Assembly: GCF_003441595.1 (NCBI RefSeq) | Contig: NZ_CP031848.1 | Span: forward strand, 496,001 to 560,000 | Direction of reading: 5' to 3' | DNA length: 64,000 nucleotides | DNA from: Marinobacter sp. Arc7-DN-1 | GTDB taxonomy: Bacteria > Pseudomonadota > Gammaproteobacteria > Pseudomonadales > Oleiphilaceae | In this document: positions 8,338 through 15,258 of the stretch, one piece after another | How the letters are laid out: each line of letters starts with the position of its first letter | Position numbering within the stretch: position 1 is the first letter of the stretch | Made by a program: the position numbers and the translations under genes | The notes under the pieces: model-generated | The model's database searches: none | Seen by the model: only the letters and a program-made list of their open reading frames with translations | Told to the model about the DNA's origin: nothing

Positions 8338-9074
8338 AAACGGCCGCCTGGATTGTTTCGTCTGCCCTCCTGATAATAACCACACCGGCAATCGCGAACG
8401 ATTTCCGGTTTACCGGAGAGGCCACCGCCCCCGACGGCCAGGTGCTCTATCAAGAGCGCCACAGTGTCGATGGCACCTGCCAGGAGGGCGTATTTCGTCC
8501 CCAGCAGCACAGTGTGGATTACCACAAACCGGACGGGAACGAGCCTTTCGCCCGGAAAGCCCTTGAATACGATCTCTCCGTCATTCGACCGGCTGTGAAC
8601 TTCGTTCAGCCAGATTTCAGCGAGGCCATGGAAATTGTCTACCCCCAACCGGATATCCTGGTCATCAACTGGGACACGCCCACCGGCGATTCGAAACGGT
8701 TCGAGGTGGAGTATCCGGACAGCACTGTAGTGGATGCCGGGTTCGACAACCTTGTGCGTCAGAACTGGCAAAGCGTGGTGGCTGGTGAGTCAGTCGATTT
8801 CCGGTTTCTCGGCCCGACGCGGGGCGAACACTATGGCTTTGTGCTCGAACCGATCAGTAGCGATAAGGTCGACGCTGACCACGTGGTCCAGATACGCCCG
8901 ACGGGCATGGTTCTGAGATTCCTGGTGGATCCGATTGTGCTCGGTTACAACGATAACGGTGCCCTCACGGATTACCATGGCCTGACCAACATCCGCAAGA
9001 ATCAGGACAGCAATTATACCGCCCACATCCGTTATTCAGTCGATACCTACCCGGATTGTGAACTGACTCCCTGA
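8334..9074 (+). CDS. Secreted protein of unknown function, last gene of the lipid-modification operon
   Basis: A 246-aa protein with a clear Sec signal peptide. The positively charged start MKTAA is followed by a hydrophobic core and a cleavage site around TPAIA-ND. The mature part is rich in beta-prone, acidic segments and holds only two cysteines: Cys in DGTCQEG and Cys near the end in YPDCEL. These might form a disulfide. I do not recognise a named family. Related operons often end with a secreted or lipoprotein gene (DUF3833 in some genera), and this may be the functional counterpart. The ATG overlaps the DUF2878 stop by 4 bp. Confidence 0.7.
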   Translation: MKTAAWIVSSALLIITTPAIANDFRFTGEATAPDGQVLYQERHSVDGTCQEGVFRPQQHSVDYHKPDGNEPFARKALEYDLSVIRPAVNFVQPDFSEAMEIVYPQPDILVINWDTPTGDSKRFEVEYPDSTVVDAGFDNLVRQNWQSVVAGESVDFRFLGPTRGEHYGFVLEPISSDKVDADHVVQIRPTGMVLRFLVDPIVLGYNDNGALTDYHGLTNIRKNQDSNYTAHIRYSVDTYPDCELTP

Positions 9075-9120
9075 AACTGTCGTCCCTGCCAGGGCAGCAC
9101 CCGGGGGTCAGTGTGCTAAA

Positions 9121-9150
9121 CTCCGGCGGGAACTAACGCCGGAGAGTTTT
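9121..9150 (+). terminator. Stem-loop before xthA (terminator-like, includes the Shine-Dalgarno)
   Basis: CTCCGGCG / CGCCGGAG form a perfect 8-bp stem with an 8-nt loop, followed by AGTTTT. It could end the preceding operon. Its 3' arm also contains GGAG, the best Shine-Dalgarno for xthA at 9155, so it might instead modulate xthA translation. Confidence 0.5.
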
Positions 9151-9154
9151 CGCA

Positions 9155-9967
9155 ATGATGTTCGTGTCTTTCAACGTCAACAGTATCCGTACCCGCCTGC
9201 ACCAGCTCGACGCTGTGATTGATGCCCTCGCCCCGGACTTTATCGGGCTTCAGGAAACCAAGGTCCAGGACGACGACTTCCCAACAGACGCCATTCGCGA
9301 GCTGGGTTACCACGTGCATTTCCACGGCCAGAAAACCCATTACGGCGTTGCCCTGCTCTCAAAGGCGGAGCCGGAGCAGGTTATCAAAGGCTATCCCTGG
9401 GACGGGGAAGATTCCCAGCGCCGCCTGATTACCGGCCAGTTTACGGTGAACGGCGAAAAGCTCTCGGTGGTTAACGGCTATTTTCCCCAGGGAGAAAGCC
9501 GGGACCACCCGGTGAAGTTCCCGGCAAAGGAAAAGTTTTATGCCGACCTCATGCGGTACCTCGACGACCTCAACAAGGCCGGTGGCCATGTGGTGGTGAT
9601 GGGTGACATGAACATTTCGCCCACCGACAAGGACATCGGCATCGGCGCCGATAACGCCAAACGGTGGCTCCGCACCGGCAAGTGCTCTTTCCTGCCGGAG
9701 GAGCGGGAATGGCTGGGCCAGGTGGAAGCCCGTGGTTATACCGATGTATTCCGCCACCTTCATCCGGAGGAGGCCGACACCTTCAGCTGGTTTGATTACC
9801 GCAGCAAGGGCTTTGAGCGGGATCCGAAACGGGGCCTGCGAATTGATCTGATCATGGCCAGCGACAGCCTGCTCCCGAAAGCCCGGGAGGCGGGTGTTTC
9901 CTACGGCATTCGCGCCATGGACCGGCCGTCAGACCATTGCCCGGTCTGGGCGAGCTTCGAGCTCTAG
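9155..9967 (+). CDS. xthA: Exodeoxyribonuclease III
   Basis: A 270-aa member of the endonuclease/exonuclease/phosphatase family. N7 in FVSFNVNSIR and E34 in GLQETK are metal and active-site residues in the same positions as in E. coli Xth. Further motifs are GDMNISP and the C-terminal SDHCPVW with the catalytic His. It is an abasic-site endonuclease and 3'-to-5' exonuclease of base-excision repair, acting in the cytoplasm. Length matches the family (268 aa in E. coli). The ATG at 9155 is followed by a second in-frame ATG; the first fits the family N-terminus. It lies 18 bp before the TetR gene. Confidence 0.93.
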   Translation: MMFVSFNVNSIRTRLHQLDAVIDALAPDFIGLQETKVQDDDFPTDAIRELGYHVHFHGQKTHYGVALLSKAEPEQVIKGYPWDGEDSQRRLITGQFTVNGEKLSVVNGYFPQGESRDHPVKFPAKEKFYADLMRYLDDLNKAGGHVVVMGDMNISPTDKDIGIGADNAKRWLRTGKCSFLPEEREWLGQVEARGYTDVFRHLHPEEADTFSWFDYRSKGFERDPKRGLRIDLIMASDSLLPKAREAGVSYGIRAMDRPSDHCPVWASFEL

Positions 9968-9985
9968 GGTCTGGCACGGCGCGAT

Positions 9986-10615
9986 ATGAAAAAAATCAAA
10001 ACCCGCGACCGCATCCTGCAAACCAGCCTGGCGCTGTTTAACAGCGTCGGCGAGCCCAATGTTACGACCTTGCTGATTTCCGACGAAATGGACATCAGCC
10101 CGGGCAATCTGTACTACCACTTCAAGAGCAAGGGTGACATCGTCGAGGAACTGTTCGACCAGTACGAGCTGGACATGCTGGATCTGTTGACGGTTCCTGA
10201 AGATGCTGATATCTCTCTGGACCAGCAGGGATTCTTTCTGCACCTGCTGTTTGAGACGGTGGCGCGTTACCGGTTTCTTTACCAGGATCTGGTGAATGTG
10301 CTGTCCCGGTACGACCAGTTGCGGGTGCGGTTCAAGCGGATTCAGAAGAAGAAAACGTCGGCATTCAGAGCGATCTGCGAAAGCTTCCGTCGGCAAGGCA
10401 CCCTGATAATTGATCAGGAAGAGCTTGATTCCCTGTGTGAGCAGTTAACGCTAACCGCTTGTTACTGGAGCGCTTTCGATACACTTTCCCACCTGGACGA
10501 CCGGGAGTCGGTAGACCCCGGCCGGGGCGTTTACCATATGATGCACCTGGTAATTCCCTACCTGGCACCAGCCGACCGGGAAGAAGCCCGGCTGATGAGC
10601 CGGGACTATCTTTAA
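9986..10615 (+). CDS. phaD: TetR-family regulator, PhaD-like
   Basis: A 209-aa TetR regulator. The N-terminal helix-turn-helix contains KTRDRILQTSLALFN, GEPNVTT and ISPGNLYYHFKSK, which closely resembles Pseudomonas PhaD (from memory). PhaD controls phasin genes of polyhydroxyalkanoate granules. The C-terminal ligand-binding half shows RFLYQDL, also as in PhaD. The next gene, convergent, is a phasin, which strengthens the call. The regulator could equally respond to another acyl-CoA ligand. The ATG at 9986 lies 18 bp after xthA. The stop codon sits inside a perfect 14-bp tandem duplication. Confidence 0.7.
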   Translation: MKKIKTRDRILQTSLALFNSVGEPNVTTLLISDEMDISPGNLYYHFKSKGDIVEELFDQYELDMLDLLTVPEDADISLDQQGFFLHLLFETVARYRFLYQDLVNVLSRYDQLRVRFKRIQKKKTSAFRAICESFRRQGTLIIDQEELDSLCEQLTLTACYWSAFDTLSHLDDRESVDPGRGVYHMMHLVIPYLAPADREEARLMSRDYL

Positions 10616-10637
10616 AGACAACCCTTTAAAGACAACC
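10610..10637. repeat. Perfect 14-bp tandem duplication at the regulator stop codon
   Basis: The unit CTTTAAAGACAACC occurs twice head-to-tail and includes the TAA stop of the TetR gene. It looks like a recent replication-slippage duplication in the convergent gene spacer. Confidence 0.85.
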
Positions 10638-10657
10638 GGCTCTGACGACAGCTGGCG

Positions 10658-11074
10658 TTATTCTTCCTCGTCGTCTCCGGCCTGATCACGCAGCCGTGCC
10701 AGTTCCCTTTCAAGCACTTCGACCCGGCGCGCCAGGGAGTCAATTTCTTCCCGGCGATGGATGCCAAGTCTTCTGAGGGCACCCGACACCCGCTCATCGA
10801 ACATGTGCTCAAGGCGGTCCCAGGTGCCCGTCGCCCTCTCGCGAACGCCTTCAACCCGGTCTTCAACGGATTTGATCTGCTTTTCAACGACACCCCGGGT
10901 TCTGTTCTCGAGTTGCTCGCCTTCCTGAACCAGCCGGTCAAAGAAACGACCGGTATCTTCCTCGGCCTTGGTGTAGGCACCCAGCCCCGCCAACCAGATC
11001 TGGCGCGCGGAACCCTTGATTTTTGCGGCCAGTTGCGCATCATTCTCCGGCTTATCGTCGTTCTGTTCAGACAT
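10658..11074 (-). CDS. phaI: Phasin, polyhydroxyalkanoate granule protein (PhaI-type)
   Basis: A 138-aa protein. The segment ARQIWLAGLGAY at about 24-35 is the hallmark of the phasin PhaI/PhaF family. It is followed by a long heptad-rich helix and a second conserved block GALRRLGIHRREEIDSL. A C-terminal leucine-zipper-like coiled coil ends in an acidic tail. There is no lysine/alanine histone-like tail, so it is PhaI- rather than PhaF-type. Phasins coat storage granules and control their size. The ATG at 11074 has GAGG 7 bases upstream. It is convergent with the PhaD-like regulator; no PHA synthase gene is in the window. Confidence 0.8.
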   Translation of the reverse strand: MSEQNDDKPENDAQLAAKIKGSARQIWLAGLGAYTKAEEDTGRFFDRLVQEGEQLENRTRGVVEKQIKSVEDRVEGVRERATGTWDRLEHMFDERVSGALRRLGIHRREEIDSLARRVEVLERELARLRDQAGDDEEE

Positions 11075-11255
11075 GTAACAACCTCGGGGTGCGGATATTT
11101 CTCTTGAAAGCCTATTGTATTACAGCTTGGGCGGGATTTCAGTCGGCCTGAAAACCGCTCAGTGAAAGGGCGCAGTATAAAGACCTATCCGATATGAAAA
11201 AATGTTTTCAAACGAAAGTGGCTCTCGCTTGAAGTGTTCAAAATATAGTCAATAC

Positions 11256-11356
11256 TTCCCTATACCGGTGTCCCTGCTGATGCCGGTTTGTCTGGAAGTC
11301 TTTCATGGATACTACTCGCACGCCTCTGCCCGGCATACTTTGCCGGGCTTTTTTTT
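11256..11356 (+). ncRNA. Candidate small RNA or structured leader before the TIGR01244 gene
   Basis: The 343-bp spacer between the phasin gene and the next plus-strand gene ends in an intrinsic terminator on the plus strand with no convincing gene before it. A TATAGT hexamer at 11244-11249 could be a -10 box, but no good -35 was found. Between them, 11264-11287 forms a 9-bp stem in RNA (ACCGGUGUC with GAUGCCGGU, two G-U pairs, 6-nt loop). Promoter-like box, stable hairpin and terminator together suggest a short transcript of about 100 nt. It could be an independent sRNA or an attenuator. I do not recognise its family. Confidence 0.4.
11328..11356 (+). terminator. Rho-independent terminator
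   Basis: GCCCGGCA and TGCCGGGC form a perfect 8-bp stem with a 5-nt loop, directly followed by eight T residues. On the opposite strand there is no T-tract, so it acts on plus-strand transcription. It sits 62 bp before the TIGR01244 start codon. Confidence 0.85.
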
Positions 11357-11417
11357 GGTAAAATCGCCTATGGGTATATGCTCACCCCCCACCCATCCCG
11401 GAGGCGACCCCCCCCCC

Positions 11418-11849
11418 ATGGATTTCAGAAAGATTGATGACAACATCTCGGTAGCTCCGCAGATTTCCGTTGAAGACGTGGCAGAGGCCGCAAAGCTGGG
11501 ATTCAGAACCCTGGTAGCCAATCGCCCTGATCAGGAGGAACCCGGGCAACCTTCCATGGCTGATATCGAAGCAGCAGCCCGTGAGCATGGCCTGGCCTGG
11601 GTGTTCATGCCGGTGGCGTCCGGAAATATCACCGACGACGATGTAAGCCGGTTCGCGCCAATGATCCAGGACGCTGAAAAACCCGTACTGGCATTCTGCC
11701 GTTCCGGGACCCGTTGCACTGTGCTCTGGGCATTGAGTTCGGCCCGAAACACGTCAGCCGACGAAATCGTCACCAAGGCCCGCAACGCCGGTTACGACAT
11801 TTCCGGTCTGGCACCACGTATGGCTCAGCAGGCCAGAGAGAAAGGCTGA
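11418..11849 (+). CDS. TIGR01244-type phosphatase-like / sulfur-transferase-like protein
   Basis: A 143-aa protein resembling the beta-lactamase-hydrolase-like (BLH) N-terminal domain and TIGR01244 proteins. It opens DFRKIDDNISVAPQIS and has the substrate loop C94-R-S-G-T-R99, the Cys-x4-Arg pattern shared by rhodanese and dual-specificity phosphatase folds. The true substrate is unknown; BLH proteins are tied to sulfide detoxification in other bacteria. The frame is open back to 11202, but a terminator lies inside that extension, so the ATG at 11418 is chosen. GGAGG lies 13 bases upstream, and the spacer is a run of ten C residues. Confidence 0.82.
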   Translation: MDFRKIDDNISVAPQISVEDVAEAAKLGFRTLVANRPDQEEPGQPSMADIEAAAREHGLAWVFMPVASGNITDDDVSRFAPMIQDAEKPVLAFCRSGTRCTVLWALSSARNTSADEIVTKARNAGYDISGLAPRMAQQAREKG

Positions 11850-11888
11850 CCTTTTCATAACGCAAAACCAACGTTCAGGATCGACCGC

Positions 11889-12998
11889 ATGCAATTCAAA
11901 GGTTCAGAGAATTTCAGCCACGCCCAGCCTGACAGGCTGGGCGTGCTGATAACCAACCTGGGTACCCCGGATGCCCCCACGACCTCCGCACTCCGCCGGT
12001 ACCTCGCTGAATTTCTCTCGGACCCAAGGGTGGTGGAACTGGCCCGGCCATTGTGGTGGCTGATCCTGCACGGAGTTATTCTGCGGATTCGCCCCAGGCG
12101 CAGTGCAGAGGCCTACGCCAGTGTCTGGCAGCCAGAGGGCTCACCCCTGCTGCTACACACTGCAAAGCAAGCTGAGGGCATCCGGGAAGCGCTCAAACGC
12201 AAATATGGGCCCAACGTGGTGGTTGGTTTTGCCATGCGTTACGGCAACCCCTCCATCTCCCGGGTTCTGGATGAAATGCAGCAGCAGGGGGTGCGGAAAC
12301 TGCTGGTACTGCCACTCTACCCCCAGTATTCCGCATCGACTTCTGCCTCAACCTTTGATGCCATTGCCAGCGATTTTGCCAGGCGCAGGTGGTTACCGGA
12401 TCTCCGGTTCGTCTCCCATTACCCGGATTACCCACCCTACATAGAAGCCATGGCGCGGCATATCGAGGCGCACTGGGCCAATCACGGGCGCAATCAGAAG
12501 CTGGTGCTCTCCTATCACGGGGTTCCCCTGAAATACCTGACCAAAGGCGACCCTTACCATTGTGAATGCCAGAAAACCTCGCGGCTGTTGGCCAAACGGC
12601 TTGGTTTGAGCAAAGAAGATTACCTGACCACCTTCCAGTCCCGGTTTGGCAAGGAAGAGTGGCTAAAGCCCTACACGGACGAGACGCTCAAATCACTGCC
12701 TGGCACAGGCGTTAAATCCATCGACGTATTCTGCCCGGGATTCTCATCCGATTGCCTTGAGACCATTGAGGAAATCGATGAGGAGAACCGTGAATACTTT
12801 ATGGAAGCCGGTGGCGAGGGTTTCAGTTACATAACCGCGTTGAACGCAACGCCGGGCCACATTGAAGCCCTGGTCAAGCTGATTGAGGAGAATCTGCTGG
12901 GCTGGCAGGTGCCGGGGAATGAGCCAGAAGCTCTGGCTGCGCGGCAGAAACGGGCGGACGAACAAAAAGAGACGGCCTATCCGGGCCGCGATCTCTGA
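11889..12998 (+). CDS. hemH: Ferrochelatase
   Basis: A 369-aa ferrochelatase, the last enzyme of protoheme synthesis, inserting Fe2+ into protoporphyrin IX at the inner membrane. Characteristic segments are GVLITNLGTPDAP near the N-terminus, LYPQYSAST at about 143-151, the metal-binding H210 in LSYHGVP, and the C-terminal CPGFSSDCLETIEEI. It starts 39 bp after the TIGR01244 gene and could be co-transcribed with it. The C-terminal tail after about residue 335 is charged and longer than in E. coli HemH. Confidence 0.93.
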   Translation: MQFKGSENFSHAQPDRLGVLITNLGTPDAPTTSALRRYLAEFLSDPRVVELARPLWWLILHGVILRIRPRRSAEAYASVWQPEGSPLLLHTAKQAEGIREALKRKYGPNVVVGFAMRYGNPSISRVLDEMQQQGVRKLLVLPLYPQYSASTSASTFDAIASDFARRRWLPDLRFVSHYPDYPPYIEAMARHIEAHWANHGRNQKLVLSYHGVPLKYLTKGDPYHCECQKTSRLLAKRLGLSKEDYLTTFQSRFGKEEWLKPYTDETLKSLPGTGVKSIDVFCPGFSSDCLETIEEIDEENREYFMEAGGEGFSYITALNATPGHIEALVKLIEENLLGWQVPGNEPEALAARQKRADEQKETAYPGRDL

Positions 12999-13023
12999 TC
13001 GGAGCTTTCAATCGGAGCTTTCA
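12998..13023. repeat. Perfect 13-bp tandem duplication after hemH
   Basis: ATCGGAGCTTTCA occurs twice head-to-tail, beginning at the last base of the hemH stop codon. It is similar in size and placement to the duplication at 10610. Confidence 0.85.
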
Positions 13024-13031
13024 ATTGTTCC

Positions 13032-13053
13032 CGGAGCGGTATCAGCCGCTCCG
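13032..13053. terminator. Stem-loop downstream of hemH
   Basis: CGGAGCGG and CCGCTCCG form a perfect 8-bp stem with a 6-nt loop, 34 bp after the hemH stop. There is only a weak T content afterwards on either strand. It may be a bidirectional or rho-assisted terminator. Confidence 0.5.
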
Positions 13054-13058
13054 TACTT

Positions 13059-13256
13059 CTACCTCGTCCCCTCATCCGAAAGATCCGGCACCGATTGGCA
13101 GAAGGTGCACTCCTCCGTATCAACCGCAGCACCGCCAGCTTCAACGTACCGGATCTTGTGGCTGGCCCTGCCCCGATTTGCTGACACAGAAAACTTCCGG
13201 TCACGACGATCCGGTGACTCGACTGCGGATTGGTGGGTATTTTGTGAGTCGGTCAT
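13059..13256 (-). CDS. Possible small protein of 65 aa, unknown
   Basis: An ATG at 13256 is preceded by GAGGG at good Shine-Dalgarno spacing. The frame encodes 65 residues starting MTDSQNTHQS, basic in the middle (PDRRDRK) with two nearby cysteines (C-T-F-C) and an acidic C-terminus. No family is recognised. The Cys-x-x-Cys pair is suggestive of a metal site but is not diagnostic. The gap from hemH to the tRNA is otherwise empty. It could be a chance frame in GC-rich sequence. Confidence 0.35.
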   Translation of the reverse strand: MTDSQNTHQSAVESPDRRDRKFSVSANRGRASHKIRYVEAGGAAVDTEECTFCQSVPDLSDEGTR

Positions 13257-13379
13257 AATGAGCCCTCGCGATATCAATACGCTGATGATGAGGGTAACCT
13301 GGCATTAAACCAAGTAGGGAAAACCACCGGAAAAGTGAACAGCGATCGGGTGTCTCCGGGAAAGAAGAGAAAGGAAAAA

Positions 13380-13470
13380 TGGCGGTGGGCCAGGGATTCG
13401 AACCCCGGGAAGGCTATTAACCTTCGGCGGTTTTCAAGACCGCTGCATTCAGCCACTCTGCCAGCCCACC
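13380..13470 (-). tRNA. serT: tRNA-Ser (anticodon UGA)
   Basis: The reverse strand from 13470 folds as a 91-nt class II tRNA. The acceptor stem GGTGGGC pairs with GCCCACC, followed by discriminator G and an encoded CCA at 13380-13382. The anticodon loop CTTGAAA gives anticodon TGA. The long variable arm (CCGAAGGTTAATAGCCTTC region) is typical of tRNA-Ser, and the T-arm is GGTTCGAATCC. Five T residues follow the CCA end. The next gene is a YccA/BI-1 homologue, the same association as serT-yccA in E. coli (recalled). Confidence 0.95.
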
Positions 13471-13504
13471 GTTTCCCATTGCTGCCATTGCGACAGCGGT
13501 GAGC

Positions 13505-13532
13505 ATGATACCGGAATTGCCTGTGCTGTCAA
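13505..13532 (-). promoter_or_regulatory. Sigma-70 promoter of tRNA-Ser
   Basis: On the minus strand TTGACA and TATCAT are separated by 16 bp, and the -10 ends 35 bases before the tRNA 5' end. This is a near-consensus promoter. Confidence 0.75.
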
Positions 13533-13613
13533 CGCCCTGCATAAAACCCGTCGCATTTTTCAATATTAACGGTTTTTAATGGAATCCAGGAGCCAGTTTC
13601 ATGTCGTAAATGA

Positions 13614-13641
13614 TTGAAAGTTACGTATCTGACACTATGAT
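13614..13641 (+). promoter_or_regulatory. Sigma-70 promoter of the BI-1/YccA gene
   Basis: TTGAAA and TATGAT are separated by 16 bp, with the -10 ending 39 bases before the start codon at 13680. Confidence 0.65.
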
Positions 13642-13679
13642 GAGACACAGTATCCAGTCGTTATAAAACGGAGATGACA

Positions 13680-14378
13680 ATGGAAGACAAACGTTTCGGC
13701 GTTCAAAACTCTCAGGGAGCCTATTCTGCTCCCCAGACCGAGCGCGCGACCACAGGAATCAGCGCTGACGCGATGAATGTGTTGCGCAACACTTACATGC
13801 TTCTGGGCATGACCCTCGCCTTCTCGGCGCTTACCGCTTTCCTGAACATGAACGGAACCCATCCGGGTTTTCTGATCACCATTGTGGGATACATCGGTCT
13901 GCTGTTCGCGACCTATAAGCTGAAAAACAGCCCCTGGGGGATCGTGACCACCTTCGCCCTGACCGGCTTCATGGGTTACACCCTTGGTCCGATCATTGGT
14001 GCGTTCGTTGCCGCCGGTGCCTCTCAGATCGTTGCTCAAGCGCTGACGCTGACTGCAATCGCCTTTGTAGGTTTGTCCGCTACGGCGATCATTACCAAGA
14101 AAGACTTCAGCTTCATGTCCAGCTTCCTGACCGCTGGCGCGTTTGTGCTGATCGGCGCCATGCTGCTGGCCTTCCTGATGGAGAGCTCCGCTCTGCAACT
14201 GGCGGTATCCGCAGGCTTCACCATTTTCGCGTCCGTTATGATCCTGTTTGAGACCAGCCAGATCATCAAGGGCGGCGAGCGCAATTACGTCATTGCGACG
14301 GTCGGCCTGTACGTTTCAATCTACAACCTGTTCCTCAGCCTGCTGCACCTGCTGTCCGCTTTCAGCGGTGACAACTGA
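13680..14378 (+). CDS. Bax inhibitor-1 / YccA family membrane protein
   Basis: A 232-aa protein with seven hydrophobic segments spread from about residue 40 to the C-terminus. It has the BI-1 signature near the end (ETSQIIKGGERNYV-x-A-T-V-x-LY-x-S-x-YN-x-F). E. coli YccA is an inner-membrane protein that interacts with the FtsH protease. Two ATGs are in frame. GGAG directly abuts the one at 13674 but is 6 bases from the one at 13680, which is therefore chosen. A promoter lies 39 bases upstream and a strong terminator follows the gene, so it is probably monocistronic. It sits between tRNA-Ser and tusDCBE. Confidence 0.9.
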   Translation: MEDKRFGVQNSQGAYSAPQTERATTGISADAMNVLRNTYMLLGMTLAFSALTAFLNMNGTHPGFLITIVGYIGLLFATYKLKNSPWGIVTTFALTGFMGYTLGPIIGAFVAAGASQIVAQALTLTAIAFVGLSATAIITKKDFSFMSSFLTAGAFVLIGAMLLAFLMESSALQLAVSAGFTIFASVMILFETSQIIKGGERNYVIATVGLYVSIYNLFLSLLHLLSAFSGDN

Positions 14379-14403
14379 TGCCGGGCTGAAATAGCCGATT
14401 TTG

Positions 14404-14429
14404 AAACCCCGGCAGTTGCCGGGGTTTTT
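14404..14429 (+). terminator. Rho-independent terminator after the BI-1 gene
   Basis: AAACCCCGGCA and TGCCGGGGTTT form a GC-rich stem ending in TTTTT, 25 bp after the stop codon. Confidence 0.85.
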
Positions 14430-14482
14430 GCTTTAGCTACACTGAAAATCCCAGCGTCCATAACCACAAACGAACCGGAATC

Positions 14483-14899
14483 ATGGCCGATACCTCATCT
14501 GAAACCTTCACCCTGGTCATTACTGGCGCGCCTTATTCCTCCCAGGCGCCCCAGACGGCTCTGGGTTTCGCCAGGGCTGCCACAGACGCAGGCCACCGCA
14601 TCGCCCGCGTCTTCCTGTATGGTGACGGCGTGCATCTTGCCTCGGCACTGTGCACCCCCCCCTCTGACGAGACGCACTGGCCGAAGGAATGGGCGAGCTT
14701 TCTCGAACACCACGGCATCCCCGGGATAGCCTGCATTGCTTCAGCGTTGCGCCGGGGTCTGGTGAACGAAGCTGAGCGGAAGCGCTACGCGTTGCCCGGC
14801 TCCAACCTGCTTCACCCTTTCGAAATCGCCGGCCTTGGCGAATGGGTCGAAGGCCGGAGGACGTCTGCACGAACACTCTATTTCCACGCCGGAGGCTGA
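14483..14899 (+). CDS. tusD: Sulfurtransferase TusD
   Basis: A 138-aa DsrE-fold protein. The N-terminus TLVITGAPYSSQAPQTALGFA and the later ARVFLYGDGVHLAS match TusD. The conserved active-site Cys lies in GIACIASALRRG. TusD is the persulfide-carrying subunit of the TusBCD complex, which passes sulfur from TusA to TusE for 2-thiouridine synthesis at the tRNA wobble position. It is the first gene of a tight tusDCBE operon, starting 54 bp after the BI-1 terminator. The tusC start follows after 2 bp. Confidence 0.9.
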   Translation: MADTSSETFTLVITGAPYSSQAPQTALGFARAATDAGHRIARVFLYGDGVHLASALCTPPSDETHWPKEWASFLEHHGIPGIACIASALRRGLVNEAERKRYALPGSNLLHPFEIAGLGEWVEGRRTSARTLYFHAGG

Positions 14900-14901
14900 C
14901 C

Positions 14902-15252
14902 ATGAGCACACTGATCATGATTGACCAGGCATCCTATGGCACCTGGAGCGGGCGAGAAGCACTGGATATGGCATTCTCCCTCGCAGCGTTCGACCAGCCG
15001 GCATCGCTGCTGTTTACCGGTGCGGGAGTCACCTGGCTGAAGCGGGCACAGGATACGGCCGGCATAGCCCAGAAGTCGGTGGAGAAAAACCTTTCGGCGG
15101 CGCCCATATTCGGCATTGAGGCGATCCTTGCAGACCGTTCAGCCTGCCAGAAGTATGGGCTGGATGAGACCTCGCTTATTACCGGCGTGACTCTGGTGGA
15201 TGCCAACAGAACCCTGCTCGATCAATACGACCACACCGCGTTTGCAGGTTAA
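14902..15252 (+). CDS. tusC: Sulfurtransferase complex subunit TusC
   Basis: A 116-aa DsrF-like protein. GREALDMAFSLAAFDQPASLLFTG is the typical TusC N-terminal block. The ATG at 14902 is preceded by GGAGG; an upstream extension of the frame (from 14842) overlaps tusD and is not used. It is a structural subunit of the TusBCD heterohexamer. It lies 2 bp after tusD and 6 bp before tusB. Confidence 0.88.
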   Translation: MSTLIMIDQASYGTWSGREALDMAFSLAAFDQPASLLFTGAGVTWLKRAQDTAGIAQKSVEKNLSAAPIFGIEAILADRSACQKYGLDETSLITGVTLVDANRTLLDQYDHTAFAG

Positions 15253-15258
15253 CCGGAC

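Noticed and set aside
11202..11417. N-terminal extension of the TIGR01244 protein by 72 residues
   Set aside because: The extension runs through a rho-independent terminator and a C-rich run, and the family N-terminus begins at the ATG at 11418.
12883..13308. Plus-strand frame overlapping the hemH end and spacer
   Set aside because: It overlaps hemH in another frame, has no ribosome site and includes the tandem repeat and hairpin.
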